From Asaia bogorensis NBRC 16594 (GTDB lineage Bacteria > Pseudomonadota > Alphaproteobacteria > Acetobacterales > Acetobacteraceae): DNA of 64,000 nt. The translations under genes and the position numbers were made by a program. Where the stretch lies: positions 2,477,001 through 2,541,000 of the forward strand of contig NZ_AP014690.1 of NCBI RefSeq assembly GCF_001547995.1, read 5' to 3'. Shown here piece by piece: positions 1 to 9,328 of the stretch (the stretch's first letter is position 1; the number at the start of each line of letters is the position of its first letter). The notes beneath the pieces were generated by a model. That model was given only the letters and a program-made list of their open reading frames with translations, was not told the origin of the DNA and did not search any database.

Positions 1-2
1 AA

Positions 3-956
3 AACGCGGCGCTGGCAGATATGCCCACGCCCCGCACCCTGCATTGTGCGCCGCTTGGATGGCCCGGCATACGGCAGGCTATGGGGCAGATAGTGGCGTG
101 GTTTGTCGAGGCAGACCCGGCCCTGATGATTTGTGATGTTTCGGCCGAAATTGCCCAGCTTTGCCGCCTGTGCAGTGTGCCGCATATCAAGATCCTGCAA
201 CACGGCGACCGTGACGACGAGGGGCATCAGGCAGCTTATGATGGCGCAGTCGGTCTGCTGGCGCCGTTTTCGGCCCAGCTAGCACAACCTGAATGGACGA
301 CCTCACGGCTGCAGCAGATTTTCTTTGCCGGTGGCCTCGGCAAGCCCGAGATCCTGCCTGAAAAGGAAGTGGCCCGACAACGCATCGGCATCGCCCCAGA
401 CAGGGAAATGATCCTTGTCATGACAGGCGGCGGCGGATCGGGTTTCACTCTGGCCCCCATCACAGTCGGCGCACGCCACCGCCCCGATGCCCTGTGGGTC
501 ACAATCGGCGCGCTGGAACGCGACTGGCACGCAACAGAGCCTGGCAATATTCTTCATCGCGGGTGGGTATCCAACGCGACAGACTATATCGCCGCGGCCG
601 ATTGCATCATTGCGAGCACAGGCAATACGACCTGCCAGCAAATTCTCGCCGCCGGCAAGCCATGGCTTGCTATCCCGGAATGGCGCTATTTCGATGAACA
701 GCGTCGCAAGGCCGAGTGCCTCGAAGCCGCCCATATGGCCGTCATACGCCAGCACATGCCTGCCTCGGCGCTCGCCTGGGCAAAAGCGCTGGAAGAGACC
801 TATTTGAACCATCGGCCCGGCATCCAGCGCAGCGCCATAGATGATCGTCCCGCCGAGGGTGTTGCGCACTGGCTTGAGACCCTGATTGCCCGCCTCTGGA
901 ATGAGCCCCCTTCCACCATGACCGGCGCCACCGCGCATGAAAGTTTCCTGCCATGA
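3..956 (+). CDS. MurG-like glycosyltransferase (5' partial)
   Basis: The reading frame is open to the left edge, so the ATG at 21 is probably internal and the true start lies outside the window. The C-terminal half has the look of a GT-B (family 28, MurG-like) acceptor/donor domain: a glycine-rich turn MTGGGGSG near residue 130, then HRGWVSNATDYIAAADCIIASTGNTT, the usual nucleotide-sugar-binding end of such enzymes. It would transfer a sugar from a nucleotide donor, most likely on a lipid or polysaccharide intermediate at the inner membrane. The stop overlaps the ATG of the next glycosyltransferase (ATGA), so the two are translationally coupled. Substrate unknown. Confidence 0.6.
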   Translation, partial: NAALADMPTPRTLHCAPLGWPGIRQAMGQIVAWFVEADPALMICDVSAEIAQLCRLCSVPHIKILQHGDRDDEGHQAAYDGAVGLLAPFSAQLAQPEWTTSRLQQIFFAGGLGKPEILPEKEVARQRIGIAPDREMILVMTGGGGSGFTLAPITVGARHRPDALWVTIGALERDWHATEPGNILHRGWVSNATDYIAAADCIIASTGNTTCQQILAAGKPWLAIPEWRYFDEQRRKAECLEAAHMAVIRQHMPASALAWAKALEETYLNHRPGIQRSAIDDRPAEGVAHWLETLIARLWNEPPSTMTGATAHESFLP

Positions 957-1972
957 ATACGCTTTCGGTTCTGACCCTTGCCAGAGGGCGCGCCAGCCAT
1001 CTGGCCAATATGATGCTCGGTCTGTCGCGCCAGAGCGTCCAGCCTGACGAATTCATCGTTATCGTGATGCAGGATAAGCCCTATGAAAACCTGCCAGAGG
1101 TGGATTTTCCCGCGCGTCAGATCCTTGCCCCTGCCGGGGTGATGAATCTGTCTGCCGCGCGTAATCTTGCGGCGTCGCAAGCCATTGGTGAGGCTCTCGT
1201 ATTTCTCGATATCGATTGTATCCCGGCACCGCATTGCCTGCGGGATTATCGGGATGCGCTGGAAACCTGCGACGGGCTGCTGATGGGTGAGGTCATGTAC
1301 CTCCCCGCCGGGGCAAATGATGAAGGTTGGACCTACGCTGCTTTCGAGGCCGTCAGCGAGCGCCATTCCGACCGACGCGGCCCCCCGGCCTACGGGGTGG
1401 AATCCTGCCCGGATTATCGCTGCTTCTGGTCGCTCAATTTCGCTATTCGCGGGACACGCTTCGCGAGTTCTGGCGGGTTCGACGAAGGATTCATCGGCTA
1501 TGGCGGTGAGGACACGGATTTTGCCAAGGGTTTCACTCTTGCCGGCAATGCCTTGGCCTGGGTCAATGGCGCACGCGTCTACCATCAGCACCACACGCAT
1601 CATATGCCGCCCGTTCACCATCTTGAGACGGTTGTTCGGAACGCCGAGATTTTTCAGAGCAAATGGGGCTACCGGACCATGGGCCACTGGCTTCACGCCT
1701 TCCGGCTCATGGGGCTGATCGATGACACGCCCGGACAACCTATCCGTATCCTGCGTGCCCCCAATGCAGACGATCTGGCCCTGACAGGACAGCAGGCTCA
1801 TCAGCCCTATGCCAATACGGCTTCGGTCATCAGAATTCTTGAGCAGCGTCAGGCAACACGTGAAGCCGCTTTCGCTGCGCTGCGACCGACTGAAACTGCC
1901 CCGCCCCTGCCAGTACCTCATGGCTCTTTACGCCCCGACGCGGTGAACCCTGTCGCCATCGCGGCTGAGTGA
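953..1972 (+). CDS. Family 2 glycosyltransferase
   Basis: A 339-residue GT-A fold enzyme. The N-terminus (LSVLTLARGRASHLANMMLG) is the family 2 nucleotide-binding strand, FLDIDCIP near residue 84 supplies the DxD metal site, and GFDEGFIGYGGEDTDF near residue 180 is the galactosyltransferase-like motif with the presumed catalytic acidic pair. No membrane segments, so cytosolic. It starts inside the end of the preceding transferase and is followed after 12 bases by a GT-B enzyme, which fits one operon for an exopolysaccharide or lipopolysaccharide side chain. Donor and acceptor cannot be told. Confidence 0.8.
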   Translation: MNTLSVLTLARGRASHLANMMLGLSRQSVQPDEFIVIVMQDKPYENLPEVDFPARQILAPAGVMNLSAARNLAASQAIGEALVFLDIDCIPAPHCLRDYRDALETCDGLLMGEVMYLPAGANDEGWTYAAFEAVSERHSDRRGPPAYGVESCPDYRCFWSLNFAIRGTRFASSGGFDEGFIGYGGEDTDFAKGFTLAGNALAWVNGARVYHQHHTHHMPPVHHLETVVRNAEIFQSKWGYRTMGHWLHAFRLMGLIDDTPGQPIRILRAPNADDLALTGQQAHQPYANTASVIRILEQRQATREAAFAALRPTETAPPLPVPHGSLRPDAVNPVAIAAE

Positions 1973-1984
1973 CGGGTCGTCATC

Positions 1985-3103
1985 ATGAACCGCCCGCTCC
2001 GCATTGCCCTGGTGGCGCATCCGCGCCACCCGATTGCCGAACCATTCAAGGGTGGGATGGAGGCGCATAGTTTTCATCTCGCGCGAGGCCTGATGGCGCG
2101 GGGGCATGACGTCACGCTTTTCGCTGCGGGTGACAGCGATCCCGCCTTTACGATCGATTCTTTGCTGCCTGTTCACTATGACCGCGACTACCCTTGGGAA
2201 AATACGACCCCCCATCCGGAGCTCTACACCGTTCTCGACAAGGCCTTTGGCGCGGCCCGCCACCGGATTTTTTCGGGACACTATGACATTGTTCACAACA
2301 ACTCCCTCCATCGTTTTGTGATGCAGGAAGCAAAACGTACCGGCCTGCCTTGCGTGACGTCGCTGCATGTCCCGCCATTTGACGCCATACACGGCGTGGT
2401 GCGCGACACACTGAGTGATACCCATCATGTCACAGTGACATCCGCCCGACAGAACATCTCATGGTGGGGGCAGGCCGTCCCGCCCGAGAGCATGGTTGTG
2501 CATAACGGGATCGATGTGGCCTGCTGGCCCTTCGGTGCCGCGGGAGGCGATCACGCCATCTGGTGCGGGCGGATAACACGCAACAAGGGTCCGCATCTGG
2601 CCATCGCAGCGGCAAAACGCGCCAATATGTCGCTTCGTCTCTTCGGGTATCTGGAGGACAGAGCCTATTTCGATCAGGAGATCGCACCTGAGTTGAGCGA
2701 GGGCATCAGTTATGGCGGCGTTCTGGAAGGCGCCGCCTTGTCGAACGAGATGCAGCGGGCCGCGCTTTTGCTATTCACGCCCTGCTGGGATGAGCCTTTT
2801 GGCCTGATTGCTGTCGAGGCCATGGCGAGCGGATTGCCTGTGGCATCGTTCGATCAGGGTGCTGCAAGAGAGATCATCGGCGAGACAGCCGGACGTTATG
2901 CGTCACCGGGGGATGTTGACGGCCTTGCTCTGGCGATCCGGGAGGCGTCACGCATCGACAGGTCGCTTCCCCGGTACAGGGCAGAGGCTTTCTATAGCCG
3001 CGAGACGATGATCGACAATTACGAGGCGATCTATCGCCGCGTCATGGCCGCCTCGTCGCGCGTAAGAGAGGGTGAGCGCCCTTACGAGACGCTCATGTTG
3101 TAA
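1985..3103 (+). CDS. Family 4 (GT-B) glycosyltransferase
   Basis: 372 residues with the two-domain GT4 layout. The N-terminal domain opens with IALVAHPRHPIAEPFKGGMEAH, the glycine-rich acceptor loop, and the C-terminal domain contains FTPCWDEPFGLIAVEAMASG (about residues 265-285), the E-x7-E motif that binds the nucleotide-sugar phosphate. A retaining transferase acting on a glycan intermediate is the natural reading. It is the third of three same-strand transferases. Its 3' end overlaps by 22 bases the 3' end of the small membrane protein on the other strand. Confidence 0.85.
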   Translation: MNRPLRIALVAHPRHPIAEPFKGGMEAHSFHLARGLMARGHDVTLFAAGDSDPAFTIDSLLPVHYDRDYPWENTTPHPELYTVLDKAFGAARHRIFSGHYDIVHNNSLHRFVMQEAKRTGLPCVTSLHVPPFDAIHGVVRDTLSDTHHVTVTSARQNISWWGQAVPPESMVVHNGIDVACWPFGAAGGDHAIWCGRITRNKGPHLAIAAAKRANMSLRLFGYLEDRAYFDQEIAPELSEGISYGGVLEGAALSNEMQRAALLLFTPCWDEPFGLIAVEAMASGLPVASFDQGAAREIIGETAGRYASPGDVDGLALAIREASRIDRSLPRYRAEAFYSRETMIDNYEAIYRRVMAASSRVREGERPYETLML

Positions 3104-3318
3104 ACCGCATACATGGCCCAGAACAACGTGGCGCCAAGAGCCCAGTAATTGGTGTGGAAGTGGTCCTGCATGTCGACCGAAGTGCCCGCGATGGCCCAGG
3201 CAAGACAGACGTGGAACATAAGCACGCCGACCACCATGGCAATCATACGGTAGCGCAGACGGCGCTGCGCCTTCGCTTCTCTTATTTCCAGCGACATGTT
3301 GGCGACTTCTGCGGTCAT
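3082..3318 (-). CDS. Small two-helix membrane protein
   Basis: A 78-residue protein of unknown function. A longer frame runs upstream to 3558, but the ATG at 3318 is chosen because GGAGAG lies six bases before it and the residues upstream look non-coding. After a charged N-terminus (MSLEIREAKAQRRLRYR) there are two hydrophobic segments, about residues 25-45 and 58-75, separated by a polar loop. No family recognised. The gene lies tail-to-tail with the glycosyltransferase on the other strand. Confidence 0.55.
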   Translation of the reverse strand: MTAEVANMSLEIREAKAQRRLRYRMIAMVVGVLMFHVCLAWAIAGTSVDMQDHFHTNYWALGATLFWAMYAVYNMSVS

Positions 3319-3665
3319 TCTTACTCTCCCTGACGGAGAGGCGTCGACGGTGGAGCGAATATCCCCGGCGCCATCCCGTTGCTGGTTTTCCTGGAGAGGG
3401 CCACCCAGCCCCGCCGCGTATGGCAGAACCGGAACACCCTGTTCCCTCCTCGCACCATGACCGAAACTGACTGCAAATGCAAAATATTGTATGGACCAAA
3501 AGGCCATACAAAAGAAGCTATTGACGATTTTCGGGAACATTATCCGATACAACACCAAACAATATACCGATCATTCAATGACAAACCATTGCGACAACCC
3601 CATACCATTGAAAACTTGTGGTTTTTCGCTCTCTTTTTCGTGAACGACAGAACGCACTGTCTCGG
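3319..3665. other. Intergenic region
   Basis: About 350 bases between the small membrane protein and the 3' end of the MocR gene. It becomes clearly AT-richer between 3470 and 3640, consistent with promoter DNA for the leftward membrane-protein gene. An open frame from 3379 on the plus strand has no ribosome binding site and odd composition, and was not called. Confidence 0.4.
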
Positions 3666-5069
3666 TCACACAATATCGGAAAATCCGCTGGCGGGGCGAT
3701 AATCCAGCACTGAACGCAGATTGATAAGCGAGTCCCGCAGCCCGGAGAGGTCAGGGGCGCTTCCAAGTGCGATCCTCACCGCCGGGGGTGCATGCCCGGT
3801 CACCGCAAAGACAGAGCCGGGCACAAGAGCCAGCCCCTGCCGCCTCGCGAACGCCACGAAATCGGCACTGGTCCACCATTCGGGCAAAGGCAGCCATACA
3901 TGAGGGCTGGGTGAACGGTCATGAAAATGATCGCTCATTACCTGCCGCAGCACATGATGACGCTGTGTCAGTTCTTCGCGGATGCCGCGCAGGCATTGCT
4001 GGGCAATACCGGTCTCGATCCAGCGTGACACGAGCGCGTCCAGCAGGCCTGCCTTGGCCTGACAGATGGCCCGCACGCCCGAGGTGATGCGGCGGGTCAT
4101 CTCCGCGCCGGGCAGGACGATGTAAGCCGTGCGCAAACCGGGGCTGAGCACCTTGGACAAGGTGGCGACATAGATGACACGTGTCGGATCGAGCATTGCC
4201 AGTGTCGGCGGGGGCGCCTTGAGGAGGAGACTATAGGGATCGTCCTCGACAATCTGCACCTGATAGCGTCTGGCGATGCCAAGTATGGCCTCACGCCGGG
4301 CGACTGACCATGTGGCAGCGGTCGGATTGTGAAGGGTCGGGGTGCAATACAGAACCCGGGGTCTGTGCTGCGCGCAGAGTTCGTCCAGTGCCTCGGGATT
4401 CATTCCCTCCTCATCATGATCGACCCCAAGCAGCACATAGCCAAACTGGGCGGCAATCGACCTCATGCCCGGATAGGTCAGATAATCCGTGACAATCGCC
4501 TCACCCGGCCTGACGAGAGAACTCATGATGGCCGACAGCGCAACCTGGGCGCCCGGCACAATCAGCAGTTCACCTGCCCGCCTGCGCCCCAGAACGGGAG
4601 CCAGCCAGTTGATCCCGAGCTGGCGATCCTGCTGCGTTCCGCCAGTCACGCGGTATGACATCAGGGACTGCACATCCTGATGGCGAAATATGGAGGCGAT
4701 CTCGCCCTGTATCATGGCCTGTAGGGACGGGTCGCGGGGAAGAGGCGGTGAGTTCATGGTGAGATCGATCACGCTGGCGCCGGTCTGACGCCACGAACCA
4801 TCGCCCGCGTTGATCCTGACGAATGTACCGCGTCCGACCGTTGCATCGAGCAGGCCGCGCTTTTGCGCCTCGCCAATGGCGCGGGTTACCGTGCTGAGAT
4901 TGGTGCCCAGACGGGCAGCCATCTCGCGCTGAGGGGGGAGCCTCTCACCCTCCTGCAAATCCCCCTTGCGGATCGCATGGGCAATACATTCGACCATGAC
5001 GAGATAGAGCGCACCCGTCGCCCGGCTGAGCGCTGCTTTCCATTCATCGAGATAAGCTTCGCCTGCCAT
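3666..5069 (-). CDS. MocR-family transcriptional regulator (GntR HTH + aminotransferase fold)
   Basis: 467 residues. Residues about 20-85 are a GntR winged helix (ERLPPQREMAARLGTNLSTVTRAI, ending GRGTFV). Residues 100-460 are a fold-type I aminotransferase domain with the usual PLP contacts: HNPT near 247, EDDPY near 276 and the Schiff-base lysine in TLSKVLSPGLR at about 306. Such proteins use PLP or a PLP adduct as effector and commonly control a divergent operon. Here it is divergent from a six-gene organosulfur cluster, with about 280 bases between them containing two matching palindromes. Family members such as TauR control taurine use; the ligand here is unknown. Confidence 0.88.
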   Translation of the reverse strand: MAGEAYLDEWKAALSRATGALYLVMVECIAHAIRKGDLQEGERLPPQREMAARLGTNLSTVTRAIGEAQKRGLLDATVGRGTFVRINAGDGSWRQTGASVIDLTMNSPPLPRDPSLQAMIQGEIASIFRHQDVQSLMSYRVTGGTQQDRQLGINWLAPVLGRRRAGELLIVPGAQVALSAIMSSLVRPGEAIVTDYLTYPGMRSIAAQFGYVLLGVDHDEEGMNPEALDELCAQHRPRVLYCTPTLHNPTAATWSVARREAILGIARRYQVQIVEDDPYSLLLKAPPPTLAMLDPTRVIYVATLSKVLSPGLRTAYIVLPGAEMTRRITSGVRAICQAKAGLLDALVSRWIETGIAQQCLRGIREELTQRHHVLRQVMSDHFHDRSPSPHVWLPLPEWWTSADFVAFARRQGLALVPGSVFAVTGHAPPAVRIALGSAPDLSGLRDSLINLRSVLDYRPASGFSDIV

Positions 5070-5208
5070 TTGCCGCCCCTGCCCCGCTATTCGCCATGCT
5101 GCATCAACTGGCCCCGTTTCTACCCCTCAGGCGACAGTGCAGGAAGAGCCGTCAAGTGCGGAGCACGGATCACCCAGACCAGGCAGGACGCCTAACCGTC
5201 GGCTATAC

Positions 5209-5226
5209 ATTATAACGATCTATAAT
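5209..5226. promoter_or_regulatory. 18-bp inverted repeat, candidate MocR operator 1
   Basis: ATTATAACGATCTATAAT: perfect 6-bp arms around a 6-bp centre. On the minus strand it supplies a TATAAT-like -10 for the regulator gene. It has the same arm and spacer lengths, and the same CGAT core letters, as the repeat at 5281-5298, with centres 72 bp apart. Confidence 0.5.
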
Positions 5227-5256
5227 AGTGATTAACGAATTTAACGTGATTCACCG

Positions 5257-5286
5257 TTGACAAAAAATATCATTCCATTCTGTTAT
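5257..5286 (+). promoter_or_regulatory. Putative sigma-70 promoter of the organosulfur operon
   Basis: TTGACA at 5257-5262 is a consensus -35. TGTTAT at 5281-5286, after an 18-bp spacer, is an acceptable -10. Transcription would start near 5293, leaving a leader of about 60 bases before the first gene. Confidence 0.5.
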
Positions 5287-5298
5287 GTCGATATAACA
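5281..5298. promoter_or_regulatory. 18-bp inverted repeat, candidate MocR operator 2
   Basis: TGTTATGTCGATATAACA: perfect 6-bp arms around a 6-bp centre. It covers the proposed -10 and start site of the rightward promoter, a typical position for a repressor site. It pairs with the similar palindrome at 5209-5226. Confidence 0.5.
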
Positions 5299-5352
5299 AC
5301 TATTTTTTGTTGTTGAATTCACTAAATTCAGTCCTTCCTTAGGGATTTTGTC

Positions 5353-6546
5353 ATGGTTTTCACAGAGATTTTTCGCGTTATTGCTCGAGATGCCGCGCAG
5401 CGCGACTGTGAAAGAGCCCCTGCGCATGACGCTGTTGCCGCTCTGGCTCAGGCCGGATTTGGTCGGTTGCGTCTGGACAAGGCGGCAGGCGGGGCAGGTT
5501 TGAGCCTGTCTCAAAGCTTCAGGGTCCTGCGTGACCTCGCCAGCGCGGACTCCAATATTCCACAGATTTTCCGGGCGCATTTTGCCTTCGTTGAAACGCT
5601 GCGCGCCGGATTGCCGGATGCCGAACGGTGGCGCGGCCTGATACGCGAAAACCGGGTTCTGGGCGCGGCCATGGCCGAGCGCAATAACGAGACGAGCGTC
5701 ACCACCCAGGTTACCGAGGCCCCTGAGGGGCTGCGGCTGAACGGACGCAAATACTACTCGACCGGAACGCTCTATGCTGACTGGATTATCGTCTGGGCCA
5801 CTTTCGGCAGTGACAGGGTGCGCGTGCTCGTGCCTGCAGACGCCCCCGGCGTTACCCGACTGGACGACTGGGACGGGTTTGGCCAACGCCTGACCGGCAG
5901 CGGCACCACAATTTTCGAGCAGGTCCCGCTGCAGCCCTGGCAGATTGTCGAACGCTCACCATCTGACGCCCCGCCAAGCCAGCCTTTCCTTGGGGCCTAT
6001 TACCAGCAATTCCACAACACGACCCTCGCAGGCATCGCCCAGGCCGTGCTGCGCGATGCGATGGATTTTGTCCGCCCGCGCGAGCGGGTATTCGGCGTGC
6101 CGGGCAAGGTGGTCCAGAAGGATGACCCGATCGTGCAGAGCGTCGTGGGACGTCTGTCCTCTCTTGCCTACTCGACCGCTGTGCTTGCTGATCGCGGAGC
6201 ACAGGCGCTTGAGGAGATCGAGCCGCTCTTCCTTGCCGGGCAGCATGATGACGATGCCATCGAAAAGGCCCAGGAGGAAATCTTCAAGGCGCAGCAGATC
6301 ATCGCGCAGCAGACGCTTGAAGCTGCCACGGCCCTGTTCGAGGTTGGCGGTGCCTCGGCCACTTCCGAAACGCGGCGTCTCGATCGGCATTGGCGCAATG
6401 CCCGCACACTGGCCTCGCATAATCCCGCCGCACAGCGTCAGCGCGAACTGGGCGATGTGGCGCTCAACGGCACCAGATTATGGACACCCTATCGCGACGG
6501 GCTGCGCCGCCTTGCGGCAGACGCAAACCGGGAGAACGCAGCATGA
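5353..6546 (+). CDS. SfnB/DszC-like acyl-CoA-dehydrogenase-fold monooxygenase
   Basis: 397 residues with the acyl-CoA dehydrogenase fold. The N-terminal helical domain has AGFGRLRLDKAAGGAGLSLSQ, the flavin-binding middle domain has AERNNETSVTTQV and NGRKYYSTGTLYADWIIVWA, and the C-terminus reads EVGGASATSETRRLDRHWRNARTLASHNP. This combination is typical of the SfnB / DszC / isobutylamine-hydroxylase branch, which uses reduced flavin and oxygen for S- or N-oxygenation rather than CoA-ester dehydrogenation. AGGGA lies eight bases before the ATG. It is the first gene of the cluster and overlaps the next by ATGA. A role in oxidising an organosulfur compound is inferred from the neighbours. Confidence 0.75.
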   Translation: MVFTEIFRVIARDAAQRDCERAPAHDAVAALAQAGFGRLRLDKAAGGAGLSLSQSFRVLRDLASADSNIPQIFRAHFAFVETLRAGLPDAERWRGLIRENRVLGAAMAERNNETSVTTQVTEAPEGLRLNGRKYYSTGTLYADWIIVWATFGSDRVRVLVPADAPGVTRLDDWDGFGQRLTGSGTTIFEQVPLQPWQIVERSPSDAPPSQPFLGAYYQQFHNTTLAGIAQAVLRDAMDFVRPRERVFGVPGKVVQKDDPIVQSVVGRLSSLAYSTAVLADRGAQALEEIEPLFLAGQHDDDAIEKAQEEIFKAQQIIAQQTLEAATALFEVGGASATSETRRLDRHWRNARTLASHNPAAQRQRELGDVALNGTRLWTPYRDGLRRLAADANRENAA

Positions 6547-8084
6547 GCCCTGCACCCCACCCCGATCGGCAGGGCGCGGCACCGCCCGGCAAACGCAAGA
6601 CCCTTCACGTCAATCTGTTCGAGATGGCCTGCGTCAGTCACATCGTCCACGGCATGTGGCGCGAGGAAGGCAACCAGCGCCATCGTTTCGGCGAGATGGC
6701 GTTCTGGCTTGAGACAGCCCGCAAGGCCGAGGCTGCGGGGATGGATGCCATCTTCCTGGCGGACGTGATCGGCATTTATGACCGGTTTGGCGGGCTCGAT
6801 GCGTCATTGCGTCTTGGTTTGCAGATTCCGAATCTCGATCCGCTCTCGCTCATTCCGGCAATGGCCGCCGTTACCACCACGCTCGGCTTTGCCGCGACAT
6901 TTTCCACGACCTACGAACCACCTTTTGCCTTTGCGCGGCGCATGAGCACGCTCGACCTGCTGACGAATGGCCGCGTGGGCTGGAACGTCGTCACCTCCTA
7001 CCTGCCCAATGCCGCACGCAATTTCGGTCTGGATGGCGAGCTGGAACATGACAGCCGTTACGACCGCGCCGATGAATATCTCGAAGTGCTCTACAAGCTC
7101 TGGGAAGGCAGCTGGGAGGAGGAGGCTGTCATTGCGGATCGCGAAGGTGATCGCTTCAGCGATCCCGCTCGTGTGCGCCACATCAATCATGACGGCACGC
7201 ATTTCCGTGTCGAGGGGCCGCATCTTGTGCAGCCCACACCGCAGCGCACGCCGGTTCTGTTTCAGGCCACCGGTTCGCCACGCGGGCTGAAAACGGCATC
7301 ACGCCATGCCGAGGCCGTATTCATTGGCGGTCGCACACAGGATGAGGTGCGCAACCATATTGCCCGCACCCGCGCAGCGGCCGCAGCGGAAGGGCGCGAT
7401 CCTTCGGAGCTGAAATTCTATGTGATGGCCGGTCTCATTGCAGGCCGCACAACCGAGGAAGCCGAGGCCAAACTGGCGCGCTACCGGGCTCTGTATTCCG
7501 TGGAGGGCGCACTGGTCCATGCTCAGGCTGAAATCGACCTGCGACAGTTCGACCCGGCGCTTACCATCGGTCAGGCCCTTTCTCAAAGCGGGCGTGAATT
7601 GGGCAATATGGGGCGTCGCTTTGGTGCCGATCAGACAGTCGGTGCGGCACTCGCGCAGATCGCAAGCTTTGACGAGGGGCGCTTTTTCATCGCCGGCACG
7701 CCGGAGCAGATTGCCGATGCCATCGAGACCTGGCTCGATGAGGACGGCATCGATGGCATCAATCTGCGGCAATATCACAGTCACGAAACGCTGGACGATT
7801 ACGCCACCCTGATCGCGCCCGAATTGCGCCGCCGCGGAAGGCTGCCGCCTGCCCCGGCAGAGGGTGAAACGCTGCGCCATCGCCTGACAGGGCGTGACCG
7901 CCTGCCCGACACCCATCCCGCCTCCGCCTATCGCAAGCCCCCGGCCTTCTGGGCCACCCCGCCAGCGCCCGGCGCACATCCCATAAGCACGTCCCCGCCA
8001 ACTCGGCGCACGCCAGAGCCCGCATCGGGACCACAGACCAGCCCACGGCAAGAGACCGTGCAGAAAGAAAGCGCCCTGCCATGA
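6543..8084 (+). CDS. NtaA/SnaA/DszA-family FMN-dependent monooxygenase
   Basis: 513 residues from the ATG at 6543, which overlaps the upstream stop (ATGA) and follows GGGAGA; a frame start at 6480 lies inside the upstream gene and is not preferred. A luciferase-like TIM barrel: [20 protein letters not shown] at the N-terminus, [19 protein letters not shown]-like substrate/flavin strands, GWNVVTS and [14 protein letters not shown]. This branch oxidises sulfones, aminocarboxylates or similar with FMNH2 from a separate reductase. The last 80 or so residues form a proline-rich tail with no recognised fold, longer than is usual. Sits between an SfnB-like enzyme and SsuD. Confidence 0.85.
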   Translation: MSPAPHPDRQGAAPPGKRKTLHVNLFEMACVSHIVHGMWREEGNQRHRFGEMAFWLETARKAEAAGMDAIFLADVIGIYDRFGGLDASLRLGLQIPNLDPLSLIPAMAAVTTTLGFAATFSTTYEPPFAFARRMSTLDLLTNGRVGWNVVTSYLPNAARNFGLDGELEHDSRYDRADEYLEVLYKLWEGSWEEEAVIADREGDRFSDPARVRHINHDGTHFRVEGPHLVQPTPQRTPVLFQATGSPRGLKTASRHAEAVFIGGRTQDEVRNHIARTRAAAAAEGRDPSELKFYVMAGLIAGRTTEEAEAKLARYRALYSVEGALVHAQAEIDLRQFDPALTIGQALSQSGRELGNMGRRFGADQTVGAALAQIASFDEGRFFIAGTPEQIADAIETWLDEDGIDGINLRQYHSHETLDDYATLIAPELRRRGRLPPAPAEGETLRHRLTGRDRLPDTHPASAYRKPPAFWATPPAPGAHPISTSPPTRRTPEPASGPQTSPRQETVQKESALP

Positions 8085-9328
8085 CCCGCCCCCCTTTCTC
8101 CCTTCCGTTCGCACCGGTAGACAGCACCTCTTTCGGGGGGCGTTCAGGTGATGGTGGTGCAGCCCACACGACCCCGGACAAGATCAACGTCCTGTGGTTC
8201 CTGCCCACGCATGGTGACAGCCGTTATCTTGGCACCAGCGAGGGCGGTCGCGCGGTCGATCTGCCCTATCTGCAACAGATTGCCCGCGCCGCTGATTCGC
8301 TGGGCTATTATGGGGTGCTTCTGCCCACCGGGCGCAGCTGCGAGGATTCCTGGGTTGTTGCCTCCGCGCTGGTCACCTCGACCGAGCGTCTGAAATTCCT
8401 TGTGGCTGTGCGTCCGGGGCTCCAGTCACCCACGCTCGCCGCGCGCATGACCTCGACGCTCGACCGCCTGTCCGGAGGGCGTCTGCTGATCAACGTCGTA
8501 ACAGGGGGTGACCCGCGCGAAAATGGCGGCGATGGGCTGTTTCATGACCATCCCACGCGCTACGCCATTACCGACGAATTTCTGGATATCTATTCGCGCC
8601 TTCTGCGTGGCGAGACGATCGCCCATGAAGGGCCGCATTTCCGCATCGAGGATGGTCGGCTGCTCTTTCCGCCCCATCAGGAAAACGGCCCGCCGCTCTA
8701 TTTCGGCGGCTCTTCCGATGTCGGGATCGATATTGCGGCAAGACGGGTACAGAAATACCTGACCTGGGGCGAGCCGCCCGCCCTTGTGCGCGAGAAGATC
8801 GCCCGAGTGCGCGAGGCTGCTGCGAAAGCGGGGCGCGAGGTCAGCTTTGGCATACGCTTTCACGTCATTGCCCGCGAAACGACGGCAGAGGCCTGGGCAG
8901 AGGCAGATCGGCTGATTTCGAAACTCGATGATGCCACGATTGCCGAGGCGCAATCTGTTTTTGCGCGGCTTGATTCCGTGGGGCAGTCACGCATGAGCGC
9001 CCTGCATGGCGGCCGGCGTGACAAACTCGAGATCAGCCCAAACCTCTGGGCCGGTGTCGGGCTGGTTCGCGGTGGCGCGGGAACGGCGCTCGTGGGCGAT
9101 CCGGCCACCATTGCCGAGCGTATGGATGAATACCGCCGCGCAGGGTGCGACAGCTTCATTCTCTCGGGTTATCCACATCTTGAGGAAGCCTATCGCTTCG
9201 GTGAACTCGTACTGCCGCTGCTGCCAACCGCCCATCCCGTGCGTACGAAGCAGGCCAGCAGCAATATGGGCCCGTTTGGCGAAACCATTGCCGGAAGCCA
9301 CAGGCCCGGACGGATCGCGGCGTCATAA
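8081..9328 (+). CDS. ssuD: FMNH2-dependent alkanesulfonate monooxygenase
   Basis: 415 residues that align closely from memory with E. coli Ssu[93 protein letters not shown] and [12 protein letters not shown]. The enzyme cleaves C-S bonds of C1-C4+ sulfonates to an aldehyde and sulfite, using FMNH2 and O2 in the cytosol. It has an N-terminal extension of about 25 residues before the family start, and overlaps its upstream neighbour by four bases and the next gene by one. No SsuE-type NADPH:FMN reductase or SsuABC importer is adjacent. Confidence 0.93.
   Translation: MTRPPFSLPFAPVDSTSFGGRSGDGGAAHTTPDKINVLWFLPTHGDSRYLGTSEGGRAVDLPYLQQIARAADSLGYYGVLLPTGRSCEDSWVVASALVTSTERLKFLVAVRPGLQSPTLAARMTSTLDRLSGGRLLINVVTGGDPRENGGDGLFHDHPTRYAITDEFLDIYSRLLRGETIAHEGPHFRIEDGRLLFPPHQENGPPLYFGGSSDVGIDIAARRVQKYLTWGEPPALVREKIARVREAAAKAGREVSFGIRFHVIARETTAEAWAEADRLISKLDDATIAEAQSVFARLDSVGQSRMSALHGGRRDKLEISPNLWAGVGLVRGGAGTALVGDPATIAERMDEYRRAGCDSFILSGYPHLEEAYRFGELVLPLLPTAHPVRTKQASSNMGPFGETIAGSHRPGRIAAS

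Noticed and set aside
3379-3702. 107-residue plus-strand ORF
   Set aside because: No ribosome site, unlikely composition, overlaps the MocR gene end and the small membrane-protein promoter.
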